Source of the DNA: Clostridia bacterium
Lineage (GTDB): Bacteria; Bacillota; Clostridia; Oscillospirales; Acutalibacteraceae
Assembly: GCA_017548045.1 (NCBI GenBank)
Contig: JAFYNR010000056.1
Location: 1 to 35,521 of the forward strand
Reading direction: 5' to 3'
DNA: 35,521 nucleotides
Shown: positions 23,725 to 31,792 of the stretch, one piece after another
How the letters are laid out: the number at the start of each line of letters is the position of its first letter
Numbering within the stretch: position 1 is the stretch's first letter
The notes under the pieces: model-generated
The model's database searches: none
What the model saw: only the letters and a program-made list of their open reading frames with translations
Told to the model about the DNA's origin: nothing
Translations under genes and position numbers: made by a program

Positions 23725-24271
23725 AAAATTTGCGGCGCAGTTCAATTACCTTGCCCAGAACGGTGACGGGTAATTTTTCGATTTCATCCGCAGAAAAGAG
23801 CATAGGCTCAAATACGGGATTTTCAGGCACGAGCATAAGGCTTGTGCCTTTTTTTATTACCCTTTTTACGGAAACGTCGCTGGGGCCGATTACTACGGCG
23901 GCAATGTCACCGCTTCGCACCTCACTGCGGCGGCTGACAATTACCGTGTCGTCAAGTATGAGGGTAGGCGCCATAGAGCCGTCGTTGATTGTAAGGGCAA
24001 AGTAGTCAACACCCCCCAGCTTTTCTTCGGCGGCATCTGCGCTTATTCTTTCAAAGCCGGGTATGCGGTTTTTATCCGCAGGCTTTTCTATGCCCAGAAG
24101 CACCTCAACCGATACCCCGAACACCTTTGCAAGAAGCTGAAGGCTGTTGCGGTCGGGTGCGGTTCTGCCGTTTTCCCACTGGCTTACGGCGGTCTGATGA
24201 ACACAGCAAAGGTCTGCAAGCTGCTTTTGAGATATCTTATTTTTCAGCCTTAATTCCTTAATTATATTCAT
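23723..24271 (-). CDS. XRE-HTH / S24 peptidase repressor (LexA/cI-like)
   Basis: A 182-residue regulator. Residues 1-58 form a Cro/C1-type HTH (LRLKNKISQKQLADLC, then VHQTAVSQWENGRTAPD). Residues 85-180 are an S24 domain with the Ser in DGSMAPTL (S99) and Lys in SVKRVI (K136), 37 apart exactly as in LexA (S119-K156). The linker has no Ala-Gly or Cys-Gly pair at the usual cleavage distance, so self-cleavage may be weak, use another site, or be absent. ATG 24271 has AAGGAG; longer readings upstream are antisense to the divergent gene. It probably represses its own promoter and the divergent one through the CACTAT/ATAGTG dyads. Housekeeping LexA normally has a winged HTH, so this is not classical LexA. 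Confidence 0.88.
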   Translation of the reverse strand: MNIIKELRLKNKISQKQLADLCCVHQTAVSQWENGRTAPDRNSLQLLAKVFGVSVEVLLGIEKPADKNRIPGFERISADAAEEKLGGVDYFALTINDGSMAPTLILDDTVIVSRRSEVRSGDIAAVVIGPSDVSVKRVIKKGTSLMLVPENPVFEPMLFSADEIEKLPVTVLGKVIELRRKF

Positions 24272-24310
24272 TTGTATTCTCCTTTTGCCCCATATACGGA
24301 TTATATATGT

Positions 24311-24339
24311 ATTATGAGTGAAACTATTGAGAATGTCAA
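24311..24339 (-). promoter_or_regulatory. promoter of the S24 repressor gene
   Basis: Minus-strand TTGACA (24339-24334), 17 bases, CATAAT (24316-24311). The spacer contains the dyad at 24314-24328. Confidence 0.75.
24314..24328. promoter_or_regulatory. operator-like dyad in the S24 repressor promoter
   Basis: ATGAGTGAAACTATT is an imperfect copy of the perfect palindrome AATAGTGTCACTATT found in the divergent promoter (11 of 15 bases equal). It overlaps the -10 of the minus-strand promoter. Confidence 0.5.
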
Positions 24340-24369
24340 GCGGATTTATAAAAATTTTGAAAAAATCCT

Positions 24370-24398
24370 TGACAAACAAACATTTGTTCACTATAATC
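24370..24398 (+). promoter_or_regulatory. consensus promoter of the sigma/XRE-fusion gene
   Basis: TTGACA (24370-24375), 17 bases, TATAAT (24393-24398): a perfect sigma-A match. The spacer includes AAACATTTGTTC (24379-24390), which is close to the Gram-positive LexA (DinR) box GAACN4GTTC. Strong promoters of this sort are usually held down by a repressor. Confidence 0.88.
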
Positions 24399-24414
24399 AA
24401 TAGTGTCACTATTA
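24390..24414. promoter_or_regulatory. overlapping operator-like dyads at the -10 and start site
   Basis: CACTAT (24390-24395), ATAGTG (24401-24406) and CACTAT (24408-24413) form two interlocked inverted repeats, including the perfect palindrome AATAGTGTCACTATT at 24400-24414. They cover the -10 and transcription start, an ideal place for repression. Confidence 0.6.
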
Positions 24415-24430
24415 AAAACAGGAGGCACGA

Positions 24431-25066
24431 ATGAGAAAAAACAAAAAAACATCTGATGTGAGAGAGCAGTTTCCCAGCCGTGAGGAGATAAAGGCGGCTC
24501 AGCTTGCCTGCTGCGGAAGATGCTGCAATCAGTGCGAATCGCCTGCGGAATATGCCTGGCGCAAGCGTGATGTGGATATGGCGCTTCTGCTTGAGAGGGC
24601 CATAAAAAATGAGCTTACCGAAACGGAGCGTGAAACCGTAACCGACCACTGGTTCAACTGCGAAACCGTTTCGGGCATTGCGGAGAAAAGGGGAATAAAT
24701 CCCTCGGCGGTCAACCGTACCCTTGACCGTGCCCGTGAAAAGCTTGAAAGGGTGCTGAGCTATGCGGTGTGCTATCAGCATATTCAGAAAAGCGAAAATA
24801 TTGTTCCTCTTGTGCTGGGCAGGGCAAGGGTTATTGCGGCGGCGAGAAGTGTGCCCGGCGGCACGTCGGGCGACAGAATTACCCGTCTGAGGCAGAGCCA
24901 GAATCTGACCCGTGAAATTCTTGCGCCTGCGCTTGACGTAAGCGTTAAAAGATTGGGTCAGCTTGAAGGGGATGCGGTGCCCGACGGGGATGAGCTTTGC
25001 GCACTGAGTGCATTTTTTCAGGTAACGGCGGATTATATTCTGAAAGGAGAAATAAATGAGCAGTAA
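24431..25066 (+). CDS. sigma-70 region 4-like / XRE-HTH fusion protein of unknown function
   Basis: A 211-residue DNA-binding protein. The N-terminal part has an unusual Cys cluster, CCGRCCNQC (C27, C28, C31, C32, C35), that could hold a metal or respond to redox. Residues 59-112 read as a sigma-70 region 4-type HTH (LTETERETVTDHWFNC, VSGIAEKRGINPSAVNRTLD). Residues 149-205 look like a second, Cro/C1-type HTH (LRQSQNLTREILAPALDVS, VTADYILKGE). No sigma region 2 is present, so it is unlikely to be a complete sigma factor. The gene has a consensus promoter facing the S24 repressor gene and is translationally coupled (ATGAGCAGTAA) to the next gene. Function is unknown; an activator or an adaptor to RNA polymerase is conceivable. 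Confidence 0.75.
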   Translation: MRKNKKTSDVREQFPSREEIKAAQLACCGRCCNQCESPAEYAWRKRDVDMALLLERAIKNELTETERETVTDHWFNCETVSGIAEKRGINPSAVNRTLDRAREKLERVLSYAVCYQHIQKSENIVPLVLGRARVIAAARSVPGGTSGDRITRLRQSQNLTREILAPALDVSVKRLGQLEGDAVPDGDELCALSAFFQVTADYILKGEINEQ

Positions 25067-25307
25067 AACACTCCGTGAATTGGGCGTTGAATATGAGAAG
25101 GCGGCAGAGCAGTTAAAGGAAATAATCGAAAGAAAGCGGAAAAAGTTAAAGGGACTGAAAGACAGCGTGTGCTCCAACGAAGCCTATGAGCTGAAAAGCG
25201 AATTGCATAAGCTTTATGCACAGCATCGGGAAATTCAGGAAATTGCGGAATACCTGAAAAGCTATTATGAACCAAGCTCCCGAACCCGACAGATTTTTGA
25301 TTATTAA
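25056..25307 (+). CDS. small coiled-coil protein, coupled to the sigma/XRE fusion
   Basis: An 83-residue, highly charged protein I do not recognise. Residues 8-70 are almost entirely helical with heptad spacing (YEKAAEQLKEIIERKRKKLK; later ELKSELHKLYAQHREIQEIA), so a coiled coil or helical hairpin is likely. No signal peptide or membrane segment. The start ATG at 25056 overlaps the preceding stop by 11 bases, and AAAGGAG stands eight bases upstream. Coupling suggests a stoichiometric partner of the upstream DNA-binding protein. Confidence 0.75.
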   Translation: MSSKTLRELGVEYEKAAEQLKEIIERKRKKLKGLKDSVCSNEAYELKSELHKLYAQHREIQEIAEYLKSYYEPSSRTRQIFDY

Positions 25308-25321
25308 ATTTATGAAACCCC

Positions 25322-25350
25322 TTGACAAAAGCGGTGGGGTTATATATAAT
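25322..25350 (+). promoter_or_regulatory. promoter of tRNA-Val
   Basis: TTGACA (25322-25327), 17 bases, TATAAT (25345-25350): full consensus, with the start about 20 bases before the tRNA. Confidence 0.92.
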
Positions 25351-25376
25351 AACTCCTGCACTACGGGTGCGGAAAA

Positions 25377-25452
25377 GGACGTTTAGCTCAGCTGGTAGAG
25401 CATTCGCTTGACGTGCGAAGGGTCAGCGGTTCGAGTCCGTTAACGTCCACCA
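25377..25452 (+). tRNA. tRNA-Val (anticodon GAC)
   Basis: A 76-base gene with encoded CCA. The acceptor GGACGTT pairs with AACGTCC, the D arm has AGCTCAGCTGGTAGAGC, the anticodon stem TTCGC/GCGAA holds loop TTGACGT with anticodon GAC, and the T arm has GTTCGAGTC. It reads valine codons GUC and GUU. It is monocistronic, with its own promoter and terminator. Confidence 0.96.
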
Positions 25453-25461
25453 CAAAGAAGA

Positions 25462-25500
25462 AAGCCTTGAAATCGTTATGATTTCAAGGCTTTTGTTATT
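25462..25500. terminator. bidirectional terminator, tRNA-Val and allulose epimerase
   Basis: A 13-bp perfect stem AAGCCTTGAAATC/GATTTCAAGGCTT with loop GTTAT, then TTGTTATT on the plus strand and TTCTTCTTTGTGG on the minus. It lies between the tRNA and the stop of the convergent epimerase gene and probably serves both. Confidence 0.85.
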
Positions 25501-26370
25501 TTACATATTTCCGTCGAACATATATCTCTGGAATGCAAGGGAATCTGCGGCATCCTTGTCGAGCATTTCGGGTGTGATGCCGGGGATGAGCTCACGCCAG
25601 ATTTTGATGTCACTGCCGACCTGACCGCCCATATTCACGAAGGGCTCCATAACAACGGTTTTGTTGTAGCCGATTTCACGCAGTGCCTCGCCGATTTCAC
25701 GCCAGGGGATTCTGCCTCTGCCGGGCACCATACGGTTGCATTCGCCTGTGTGGAAGTGACCAAGCAGGCTGCCTGCGGTGCGGATTGCCTCGGCAATATC
25801 CGTTTCTTCAATATTCATATGGAAGGTGTCGAGCATAACCCATACGTTGTCACATCCGACCTCTTTTACGAATTTGACGCATTCCTCGGCTGTGTTGATA
25901 AGATAGCCCTCAAAACGGTTAAGGCTTTCCATATTAAGCTGTACGCCGTGATTTTTTGCAATATCTGAAAGCAGACGCATACCCTCAACCGCAAGCTTCC
26001 AATCTTCTTCTTTGTTCACGGGCTGAGAATAGTCGATGGGCCAGTGTGAATAAAGTGCGCCGCCGATTACGTTGCTGCCGATTTTCTCCATACCGTAGAA
26101 CATTTTTTTATACCATTCAAGGGCACCCTCACGGGTTTCAAGGCAGCCTACGTCGTGGGCAGGCGCAGGACCGTAGCCCGTTGTGATGATAATGCCGTTT
26201 GCTTCTGCGGCGGATTTTATTTCATTAAGCTGAGAATCGTTCAGTGCAGGCAGTGCGGCACCGCCGATTTCAAGAATATCAAAGCCAAGTTTTGCGGCTT
26301 TTTCAATGTAAGGAACGTAGTCTGCTGCCCATTCCTTTTCCCAATATGCGTAATAAATGCCGTGTTTCAT
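25501..26370 (-). CDS. D-psicose (D-allulose) 3-epimerase
   Basis: A 289-residue TIM-barrel enzyme of the sugar-phosphate isomerase/epimerase group. The sequence follows the well-studied clostridial D-psicose 3-epimerase closely from MKHGIYYAYW through GHFHTGECNRMVPG to MEPFVNMGGQVGSDIK. The metal-binding residues are at E148, D181, H207 and E242, offset by two from E150, D183, H209 and E244 of the C. cellulolyticum enzyme. It interconverts D-fructose and D-allulose (C3 of ketoses) with Mn or Co. ATG 26370 is chosen by homology, with AAGAAGG upstream. No allulose kinase or transporter is adjacent. Its promoter is at 26440-26468, and the leader is made almost wholly of a dispersed repeat. D-tagatose 3-epimerase is the near alternative. 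Confidence 0.92.
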   Translation of the reverse strand: MKHGIYYAYWEKEWAADYVPYIEKAAKLGFDILEIGGAALPALNDSQLNEIKSAAEANGIIITTGYGPAPAHDVGCLETREGALEWYKKMFYGMEKIGSNVIGGALYSHWPIDYSQPVNKEEDWKLAVEGMRLLSDIAKNHGVQLNMESLNRFEGYLINTAEECVKFVKEVGCDNVWVMLDTFHMNIEETDIAEAIRTAGSLLGHFHTGECNRMVPGRGRIPWREIGEALREIGYNKTVVMEPFVNMGGQVGSDIKIWRELIPGITPEMLDKDAADSLAFQRYMFDGNM

Positions 26371-26391
26371 AAACAACAACCTTCTTTCCGT

Positions 26392-26440
26392 CAATTCGTA
26401 ATGCGTAATTGTTCACTTCGCACTTTGAACTTTGCACTTA
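26392..26440. repeat. dispersed intergenic repeat, copy 3 (reverse orientation)
   Basis: Read on the minus strand: TAAGTGCAAAGTTCAAAGTG, a short variant spacer, then AATTACG, CATTACG, AATTG. It starts at the last base of the -10 hexamer and forms most of the leader of the allulose epimerase transcript. Confidence 0.85.
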
Positions 26441-26468
26441 TTATACTCCCTTTGCCCCGAAAGGTCAA
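26440..26468 (-). promoter_or_regulatory. promoter of the allulose epimerase gene
   Basis: Minus-strand TTGACC (26468-26463), 17 bases, TATAAT (26445-26440). The start would fall inside the adjoining repeat, giving a leader of about 65 bases. Confidence 0.75.
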
Positions 26469-26528
26469 TACGAGTGTTTTTGCAGGCAGAGGCGAATAAT
26501 TGTTAACTGTTTTGTAATCTTTTTTTAA

Positions 26529-26557
26529 TTGCTTTATTACGTATAAGGTGGTATAAT
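26529..26557 (+). promoter_or_regulatory. promoter of the flavoprotein/GT-C operon
   Basis: TTGCTT (26529-26534), 17 bases, TATAAT (26552-26557). Upstream, T-rich boxes TTGTTAAC (26500) and TTTGTAAT (26511) lie 11 bases apart; they resemble WalR half-sites but with spacing of six instead of five. Confidence 0.65.
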
Positions 26558-26595
26558 ACAAAATGGATTACTGAAATATTTCAGGGGGGAATACT

Positions 26596-28155
26596 ATGAA
26601 AAAGTGTATTATCATCGGCGGCGGTCCCGCAGGACTTACCGCAGGCTATGAATTGCTGAAAAATTCCGATGAATATGAGGTTGTCATTCTTGAAGCAAGC
26701 GATGTGCTGGGCGGCATTTCAAGAACCGTAAAGCACAACGGCAACAGAATGGATATCGGCGGCCACAGATTTTTCTCGAAGGATAAGAGCGTAACGGATT
26801 TCTGGGCAAGCCTTATGCCCACTCAGGGCGCACCCTCCGTTGACGATAAAATTCTGGGCAGGGAAAAGCCTCTTGCAAAAGGCGGTCCCGACCCCGAAAC
26901 CGAGGACAGGGTTATGCTTATCCGCCGCAGGGTATCAAGAATTTTCTACCTTAACAAATTCTTCGATTATCCCATTTCGATGAAGCCTCAGACGTTTATC
27001 AATATGGGCTTGCCACGCACGGTGAAGGCAGGCTTCAGCTACCTTAAATCCACCGTTTCCAAAAAGGAAGAAACCTCACTTGAAAATTTCTATATCAACC
27101 GCTTCGGCAAGGTGCTTTATTCAATGTTTTTTGAGGGCTACACCGAAAAGCTCTGGGGCAGGCATCCCGGTGAAATCTCCGCAGACTGGGGCGCACAGAG
27201 GGTAAAGGGTCTTTCAATCCTTGCGGTTATCAAGGATATGCTTTCAAAGCTTGTTCCCAATAAAAACAGAAAGGTTGAAACCTCACTTATCGAAGAATTC
27301 GTTTACCCCAAATTCGGTCCCGGTCAGCTCTGGGAGGCTGTGGGCGATGAATTCACGGGCATGGGCGGTAAGATTCTTTACGGTCATAAGGTAAAGGATG
27401 TTGAAATTGCAGAGGGTAAGGTTATATCCGTTACCTGCGAAAACGGCGAGAAGCTTTCGGGCGATATCTTTATTTCCTCAATGCCCGTCAAAGATCTTGT
27501 TGCAGGTATGGGCAGTGACGTGCCCGAGGCACCTGCTCAGATTGCAAAGGGTCTGCCTTACAGAGATTTTGTAACCGTTGGTCTGCTTCTCAATAAGCTG
27601 AACCTTAAAAACGAAACCGATATAAAAACTCTGGGCAACATTGTTCCCGACTGCTGGATTTACGTTCAGGATACGGGCGTGAAGCTTGGCAGAATTCAGA
27701 TTTTCAATAACTGGTCGCCCTATCTTGTAAGCGATCCCCTGAATACGGTATGGGTGGGCCTTGAATATTTCTGCGCAGAGGGCGATGCCTTCTGGAATAT
27801 GAGCGAGCAGGAGTGCGTTGATTTTGCCGTTAAGGAGCTTAAATCAATGGGCGTTATCGATGCTGATGCCAGGGTGCTTGACAGCCACCGTGAAAAGGTG
27901 CAGAAGGCATACCCTGCATATTTCGACACCTATGACAGAATGGGTGAGCTTGTTGAATATCTCGACACCTTTGAGAATCTTTACTGCGTAGGCAGAAACG
28001 GTCAGCACAGATACAACAATATGGATCATTCAATGGTAACATCATTCGAAACAGTTTCAAATATTCTCAGCGGCAAAAAGACAAAGGAGAATATATGGAG
28101 CGTAAACACCGAAGCGGAGTATCACGAGGAGAACTCTGATGAAAACAAGAATTAA
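26596..28155 (+). CDS. FAD-dependent oxidoreductase, UDP-galactopyranose mutase/protoporphyrinogen oxidase-like
   Basis: A 519-residue flavoprotein of the COG1232/amine-oxidase-like group. The FAD-binding dinucleotide motif is at the N terminus ([17 protein letters not shown]), followed by LGGISRTV and the GGHRFFSK stretch typical of the UDP-galactopyranose mutase-like branch found in surface-glycan loci. The C-terminal FAD contact is [17 protein letters not shown]. The protein is soluble with no signal peptide. In such loci the enzyme is thought to act on a nucleotide-sugar or lipid-linked sugar; the precise reaction is not established. It opens a three-gene operon whose next two products are polytopic membrane proteins. 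GGGGGGAA precedes ATG 26596. Confidence 0.85.
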   Translation: MKKCIIIGGGPAGLTAGYELLKNSDEYEVVILEASDVLGGISRTVKHNGNRMDIGGHRFFSKDKSVTDFWASLMPTQGAPSVDDKILGREKPLAKGGPDPETEDRVMLIRRRVSRIFYLNKFFDYPISMKPQTFINMGLPRTVKAGFSYLKSTVSKKEETSLENFYINRFGKVLYSMFFEGYTEKLWGRHPGEISADWGAQRVKGLSILAVIKDMLSKLVPNKNRKVETSLIEEFVYPKFGPGQLWEAVGDEFTGMGGKILYGHKVKDVEIAEGKVISVTCENGEKLSGDIFISSMPVKDLVAGMGSDVPEAPAQIAKGLPYRDFVTVGLLLNKLNLKNETDIKTLGNIVPDCWIYVQDTGVKLGRIQIFNNWSPYLVSDPLNTVWVGLEYFCAEGDAFWNMSEQECVDFAVKELKSMGVIDADARVLDSHREKVQKAYPAYFDTYDRMGELVEYLDTFENLYCVGRNGQHRYNNMDHSMVTSFETVSNILSGKKTKENIWSVNTEAEYHEENSDENKN

Positions 28156-30178
28156 AAGCATACTGCCCGTGGCGGTTATCTGCCTTGTTGCGGTGCTTAT
28201 TGAGCTTCTGCTTTCAAATTTCACGTGGCTTTCGTATGTGTGGGGCAGGGATGAGGTGACGGATTACGTTCCGTCGGGCTTCACTCAGGAATTTATAAAT
28301 GAAAATGATAACAGCTTTGCTGCTGACGGCATTGATTTTGCCGTGAATTCCGTAAGCTACACGGTTAAAACCGCAGACCCCGAGGGGGAGGATGCCCTGC
28401 TGACGGCGGCATATTACGTTGCGGATGAGGCGAGCACCCAATCAGCCGCCCTTGTACGCAGAGAAAGGATTGCCGCAAGCCCCGATGGGTACCGTGTCAC
28501 ATCCTATGTGAATTCATACGGCAAGGGAAAATATGTTGACGTAACCTTTGAGGATGCGAAAAGTGAATATATCGTAACGGATCTCGTCATAAATCCTTCG
28601 TATGAATGGGGCTTCAATGCTCTGCGCTTTGCCTTCGTTTTTGCACTGCTGATGTTTGTTTATGTGTTCACACGCACAAAGGCAGGGGAGAGCTTTGCAA
28701 AAAAATTCACCTATTCTCAGGCAGGCATAATCGCCGTTGCGGTGTGCGTAATCCCTGCGGTGACGGTGTGGATTATGGGTGCGTCGGGTGAGGACGGCAA
28801 CTGCATTTTCTATCCTCTCGAATACGGTGCGGAGCATTATTCGCCTTACATTCAGCAGTTTGATGCTTTTATGAAGGGTCAGCTTCACCTTGACGTGACG
28901 CCCTCGGCAGAGCTGCTTGCCCTTTCAAATCCTTACAGCCCCGACGAAAGATACGGGCTTGAATTCCTTTATGACAGAGCATTTTTTGACGGTAAATATT
29001 ATTCTTATTTCGGAATTGCGCCCATACTGACGGTGTATTATCCCCTGTATCTGCTGACGGGCGTTCTGCCTGCTGACAGCACGGTAACGGGAATATTCTC
29101 GGTTATCACCGCAATCTTTCTTCCCCTTGCGGTTATTGAATGGGCAAGGCTGAAAAAATACGGCAGCCCTCTGCTTGCGCTTTTCTGCGGTGCGGCGGCA
29201 TATTTTGCAAGCGGTGCAATGATTATTCAAAGGGGCAGAGCACCGTTTTACTACATTGCAAGCCTTGCAGGAACCGCCTTCGTTGCGATTTTTCTTTTCT
29301 TTATTGTCAATGCGGTTCAGTTCAAAAAGACTGCACCAAGGATGATATTCCTTGCACTTTCGGGCGGTGCCTACGCACTTGCGTTTATGTCAAGAATCAA
29401 TTCCGTTCTGCCCGTAACCTTCGGAATAATTGCGTTTATCCTGATTTATCTTGTAAAGAGTATAAAAGAAAAATCACTTCCCAGTTTCTTTAAGGATATG
29501 ACCGCACTGGGCTTGCCTGTTGCGGCGGCATTGGGCTTCACACTGTGGTATAACAACGCCCGTTTCGGAAATCCCTTGCAGTTCGGCACCGCATATCAGC
29601 TTACCGTGGCGGATACCTCATATTACGAATTCTACGGCGGCGGAATCTTCCACACTCTGTTCCATTATTTCATTCAGCCTCTTGAAATAACGGATATGTT
29701 CCCCTTCGTGCAGTTTGAATATTTCAGGTTTGCAGGCTACGGCAGGTCACTTTATATCGACAGCAATTTCGGTATTTTTGCAATACCCTTTATGCTTTCG
29801 CTTTTCCTCAGCCCCGTTATATTCAGAAGCAAAACCACCTCAAGAAACGGCAAAATTATGCTTTCGGCAATGCTTTTGTCGCTGTTTGTCACCGCATACC
29901 TCGATATGTGTATGGGCGGAGTGATTTTTCGCTACACCGCAGACCTTCTGCCTGCGGCGGCGGTTTTGTCGGCGGCGGTTATTTTTGAGGCTTACCGCCT
30001 TGCAAAAGAAAAATACGGCGGAGGAATCGGGAATACGGTATGCAGGGGTGCAGGTATCCTTGCAGGGCTGACGGCGGTTACCGTTTCGGCAGTTGCGGTT
30101 GGTATCAACGGCAATTTTGTTCCCTATGCCCCTGAATTCCACCTTGCTCTCAGAGATTTCTTTGTATTTTGGAGTTGA
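28139..30178 (+). CDS. polytopic membrane protein, probable GT-C-type glycosyltransferase
   Basis: A 679-residue protein with an N-terminal membrane segment (about 8-27), a soluble outer domain (about 30-155), and then about ten further membrane segments from about 160 to the C terminus. The stretch [20 protein letters not shown] between segments is seen in large GT-C-like membrane proteins of Firmicutes. GT-C enzymes use polyprenyl-phosphate sugars to glycosylate glycans outside the membrane. No single catalytic Asp can be named with confidence. It overlaps the flavoprotein gene by 17 bases, with GAGGAG before ATG. The partner flavoprotein may supply an unusual sugar form. Confidence 0.72.
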   Translation: MKTRIKSILPVAVICLVAVLIELLLSNFTWLSYVWGRDEVTDYVPSGFTQEFINENDNSFAADGIDFAVNSVSYTVKTADPEGEDALLTAAYYVADEASTQSAALVRRERIAASPDGYRVTSYVNSYGKGKYVDVTFEDAKSEYIVTDLVINPSYEWGFNALRFAFVFALLMFVYVFTRTKAGESFAKKFTYSQAGIIAVAVCVIPAVTVWIMGASGEDGNCIFYPLEYGAEHYSPYIQQFDAFMKGQLHLDVTPSAELLALSNPYSPDERYGLEFLYDRAFFDGKYYSYFGIAPILTVYYPLYLLTGVLPADSTVTGIFSVITAIFLPLAVIEWARLKKYGSPLLALFCGAAAYFASGAMIIQRGRAPFYYIASLAGTAFVAIFLFFIVNAVQFKKTAPRMIFLALSGGAYALAFMSRINSVLPVTFGIIAFILIYLVKSIKEKSLPSFFKDMTALGLPVAAALGFTLWYNNARFGNPLQFGTAYQLTVADTSYYEFYGGGIFHTLFHYFIQPLEITDMFPFVQFEYFRFAGYGRSLYIDSNFGIFAIPFMLSLFLSPVIFRSKTTSRNGKIMLSAMLLSLFVTAYLDMCMGGVIFRYTADLLPAAAVLSAAVIFEAYRLAKEKYGGGIGNTVCRGAGILAGLTAVTVSAVAVGINGNFVPYAPEFHLALRDFFVFWS

Positions 30179-30181
30179 GTT

Positions 30182-31792
30182 ATGTATATTGACGTTCTGA
30201 AACTGAAAAAATTTTTCGCTTATGCTTCGGCAGTGCTTTTTTTCTCCTGTTCCGTGGGTATGGCGATTTACTACATAGCTTATCCCTCGGCGGCATTCTT
30301 CCACGCTGACTGCTCGGATACCATTCTCTGGGCGCAGGCAAGCTATGACAGCGGCACAATGTTCAACCCCGACTTCGGCTATGCGGCAATGCTGCCCTTC
30401 GGCGGCACAACACTGATGCTTCCATTTATCGGAATTTTCGGGGTATCCTTCACCACCCACCGCATAGGAATGATTCTTTTTACCATCATTCTTTTTGTCT
30501 CGGTGCTGTGGCTTTGCGGATGCGTTAAAATGAGCACAACTCTTTCGCTTACCGCAACGGGTACCTTTGCACTTGTGTTGTGCTCAAGCGCAAAGCTCCG
30601 TGAAATTTTCTACGAGCACGTTATTTATTACAGCATCTGCGTGCTCATAATCTGCGTGCTGCTCAGCCTTTTCATCAGATTCACGCAGGCATACAGCAAA
30701 AACGGCATTAAGAAGCTGGTTGCCGTAACCTTTTTCACCGTGATTTTCTCCGCACTTTCAGCCCTTGACGGTATGCAGGTTATTGCAACAGGTGTGCTTC
30801 CCGTGCTTTTTGCGGCGGTTATGGGCATTTTTCTCGATAAGGATAACACCCTGCTTTCAAAGAAAAGCCGTGTTCCAGTTTACTACTGCGTCATCTGCGG
30901 CGTATCGGTGCTTATCGGTCTTGCCCTGCTTTCATTTTTTGCAGACGGAATATATTCGGGCTACGCAGGCGCGTATTCGGGCTATGCCAATATGGATGAA
31001 TGGCTTTCAAATCTTGGTAACTTCCCCGTGCACTGGTTCACCCTTTTCGGCGTTGATGCACATTACGGAATGCCCATTTTTTCGGCAGAGTCAATAGTCA
31101 ACATAATCCGTATGGGCTCTGCGGCGGCGGTTGCACTTGTGCCCGTTATCGCACTTTTCTTCTATAATAAATTCCGCTTCGGTACAAAGGCACTTCTCCT
31201 TGCCCACTTCGGGCTCAGCGGAGTAATAATGTTCGGCTACGTTTTCGGCATACTTTCCGCCGCAAACTGGCGTTTAAGCCCTATGATATGCACGGGTCTG
31301 CTGTGCTGCTTTGCAGTGTTTGCCGAGGTTAAGGGGCATTTTGTTCCGAGGCGTATCTGTGCTCTCGTGCTCTGTCTGCTTGTGCTTCTGAGTGCCGTCA
31401 ACTTCGACACCGTTGTGCAGATGGAGGAAAACGGCATTGAGCAGAATGAAAAATATCTTATCTCACAGCAGCTTAAAGAAAAGGGTCTCACCTACGGCTA
31501 CGCAACCTTCTGGAATTCTCAGGTAATAACCGTGCTTTCGGATTCCGAGGTAAGGGCGGCGAATATCGACGTCAACGAAAACGGAATAGCCCCCTGCCCG
31601 TACCAGGCAAACCTTGAATGGTTTGAGGAGCAGGAGGGGGTTGACGAATATTTCGTTCTGCTTTCATACGGTGAGGAGGAAACCCTTATGAACACAACCG
31701 ACTGGATTTATTTTGAGCTTACGCACAAGGAGAAAATCGACCTTGAGGGCTACACGGTCTACGTGTTCGGTTCAACGGATTTTCTCTATTAA
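30182..31792 (+). CDS. polytopic membrane protein, probable GT-C-like, third gene of the set
   Basis: A 536-residue protein with about eleven hydrophobic segments in residues 10-410 and a soluble C-terminal part (about 420-536). The first outer loop reads FFHADCSDTILWAQASYDSG, with acidic residues where GT-C proteins place their catalytic Asp. I cannot assign a family from sequence alone. It starts three bases after the preceding stop, with TTGGAG upstream, so it is surely co-expressed. The last 21 bases overlap the end of a convergent minus-strand gene. The pairing of two different GT-C-like proteins suggests successive steps in building one surface glycan. Confidence 0.68.
   Translation: MYIDVLKLKKFFAYASAVLFFSCSVGMAIYYIAYPSAAFFHADCSDTILWAQASYDSGTMFNPDFGYAAMLPFGGTTLMLPFIGIFGVSFTTHRIGMILFTIILFVSVLWLCGCVKMSTTLSLTATGTFALVLCSSAKLREIFYEHVIYYSICVLIICVLLSLFIRFTQAYSKNGIKKLVAVTFFTVIFSALSALDGMQVIATGVLPVLFAAVMGIFLDKDNTLLSKKSRVPVYYCVICGVSVLIGLALLSFFADGIYSGYAGAYSGYANMDEWLSNLGNFPVHWFTLFGVDAHYGMPIFSAESIVNIIRMGSAAAVALVPVIALFFYNKFRFGTKALLLAHFGLSGVIMFGYVFGILSAANWRLSPMICTGLLCCFAVFAEVKGHFVPRRICALVLCLLVLLSAVNFDTVVQMEENGIEQNEKYLISQQLKEKGLTYGYATFWNSQVITVLSDSEVRAANIDVNENGIAPCPYQANLEWFEEQEGVDEYFVLLSYGEEETLMNTTDWIYFELTHKEKIDLEGYTVYVFGSTDFLY

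Noticed and set aside
24272-25177. Reading the S24 repressor as a much longer protein starting far upstream
   Set aside because: The extension runs antisense through the divergent sigma/XRE gene and lacks a ribosome site; AAGGAG stands right before ATG 24271.
25056-25307. The small coupled protein as an antitoxin of a toxin-antitoxin pair
   Set aside because: The partner shows no toxin fold and has two DNA-binding domains; size and coupling alone are not enough.
26500-26529. A third WalR box before the flavoprotein gene
   Set aside because: TGTTAA and TGTAAT are separated by six bases, not five; WalR needs five, so I mention it only as a resemblance.
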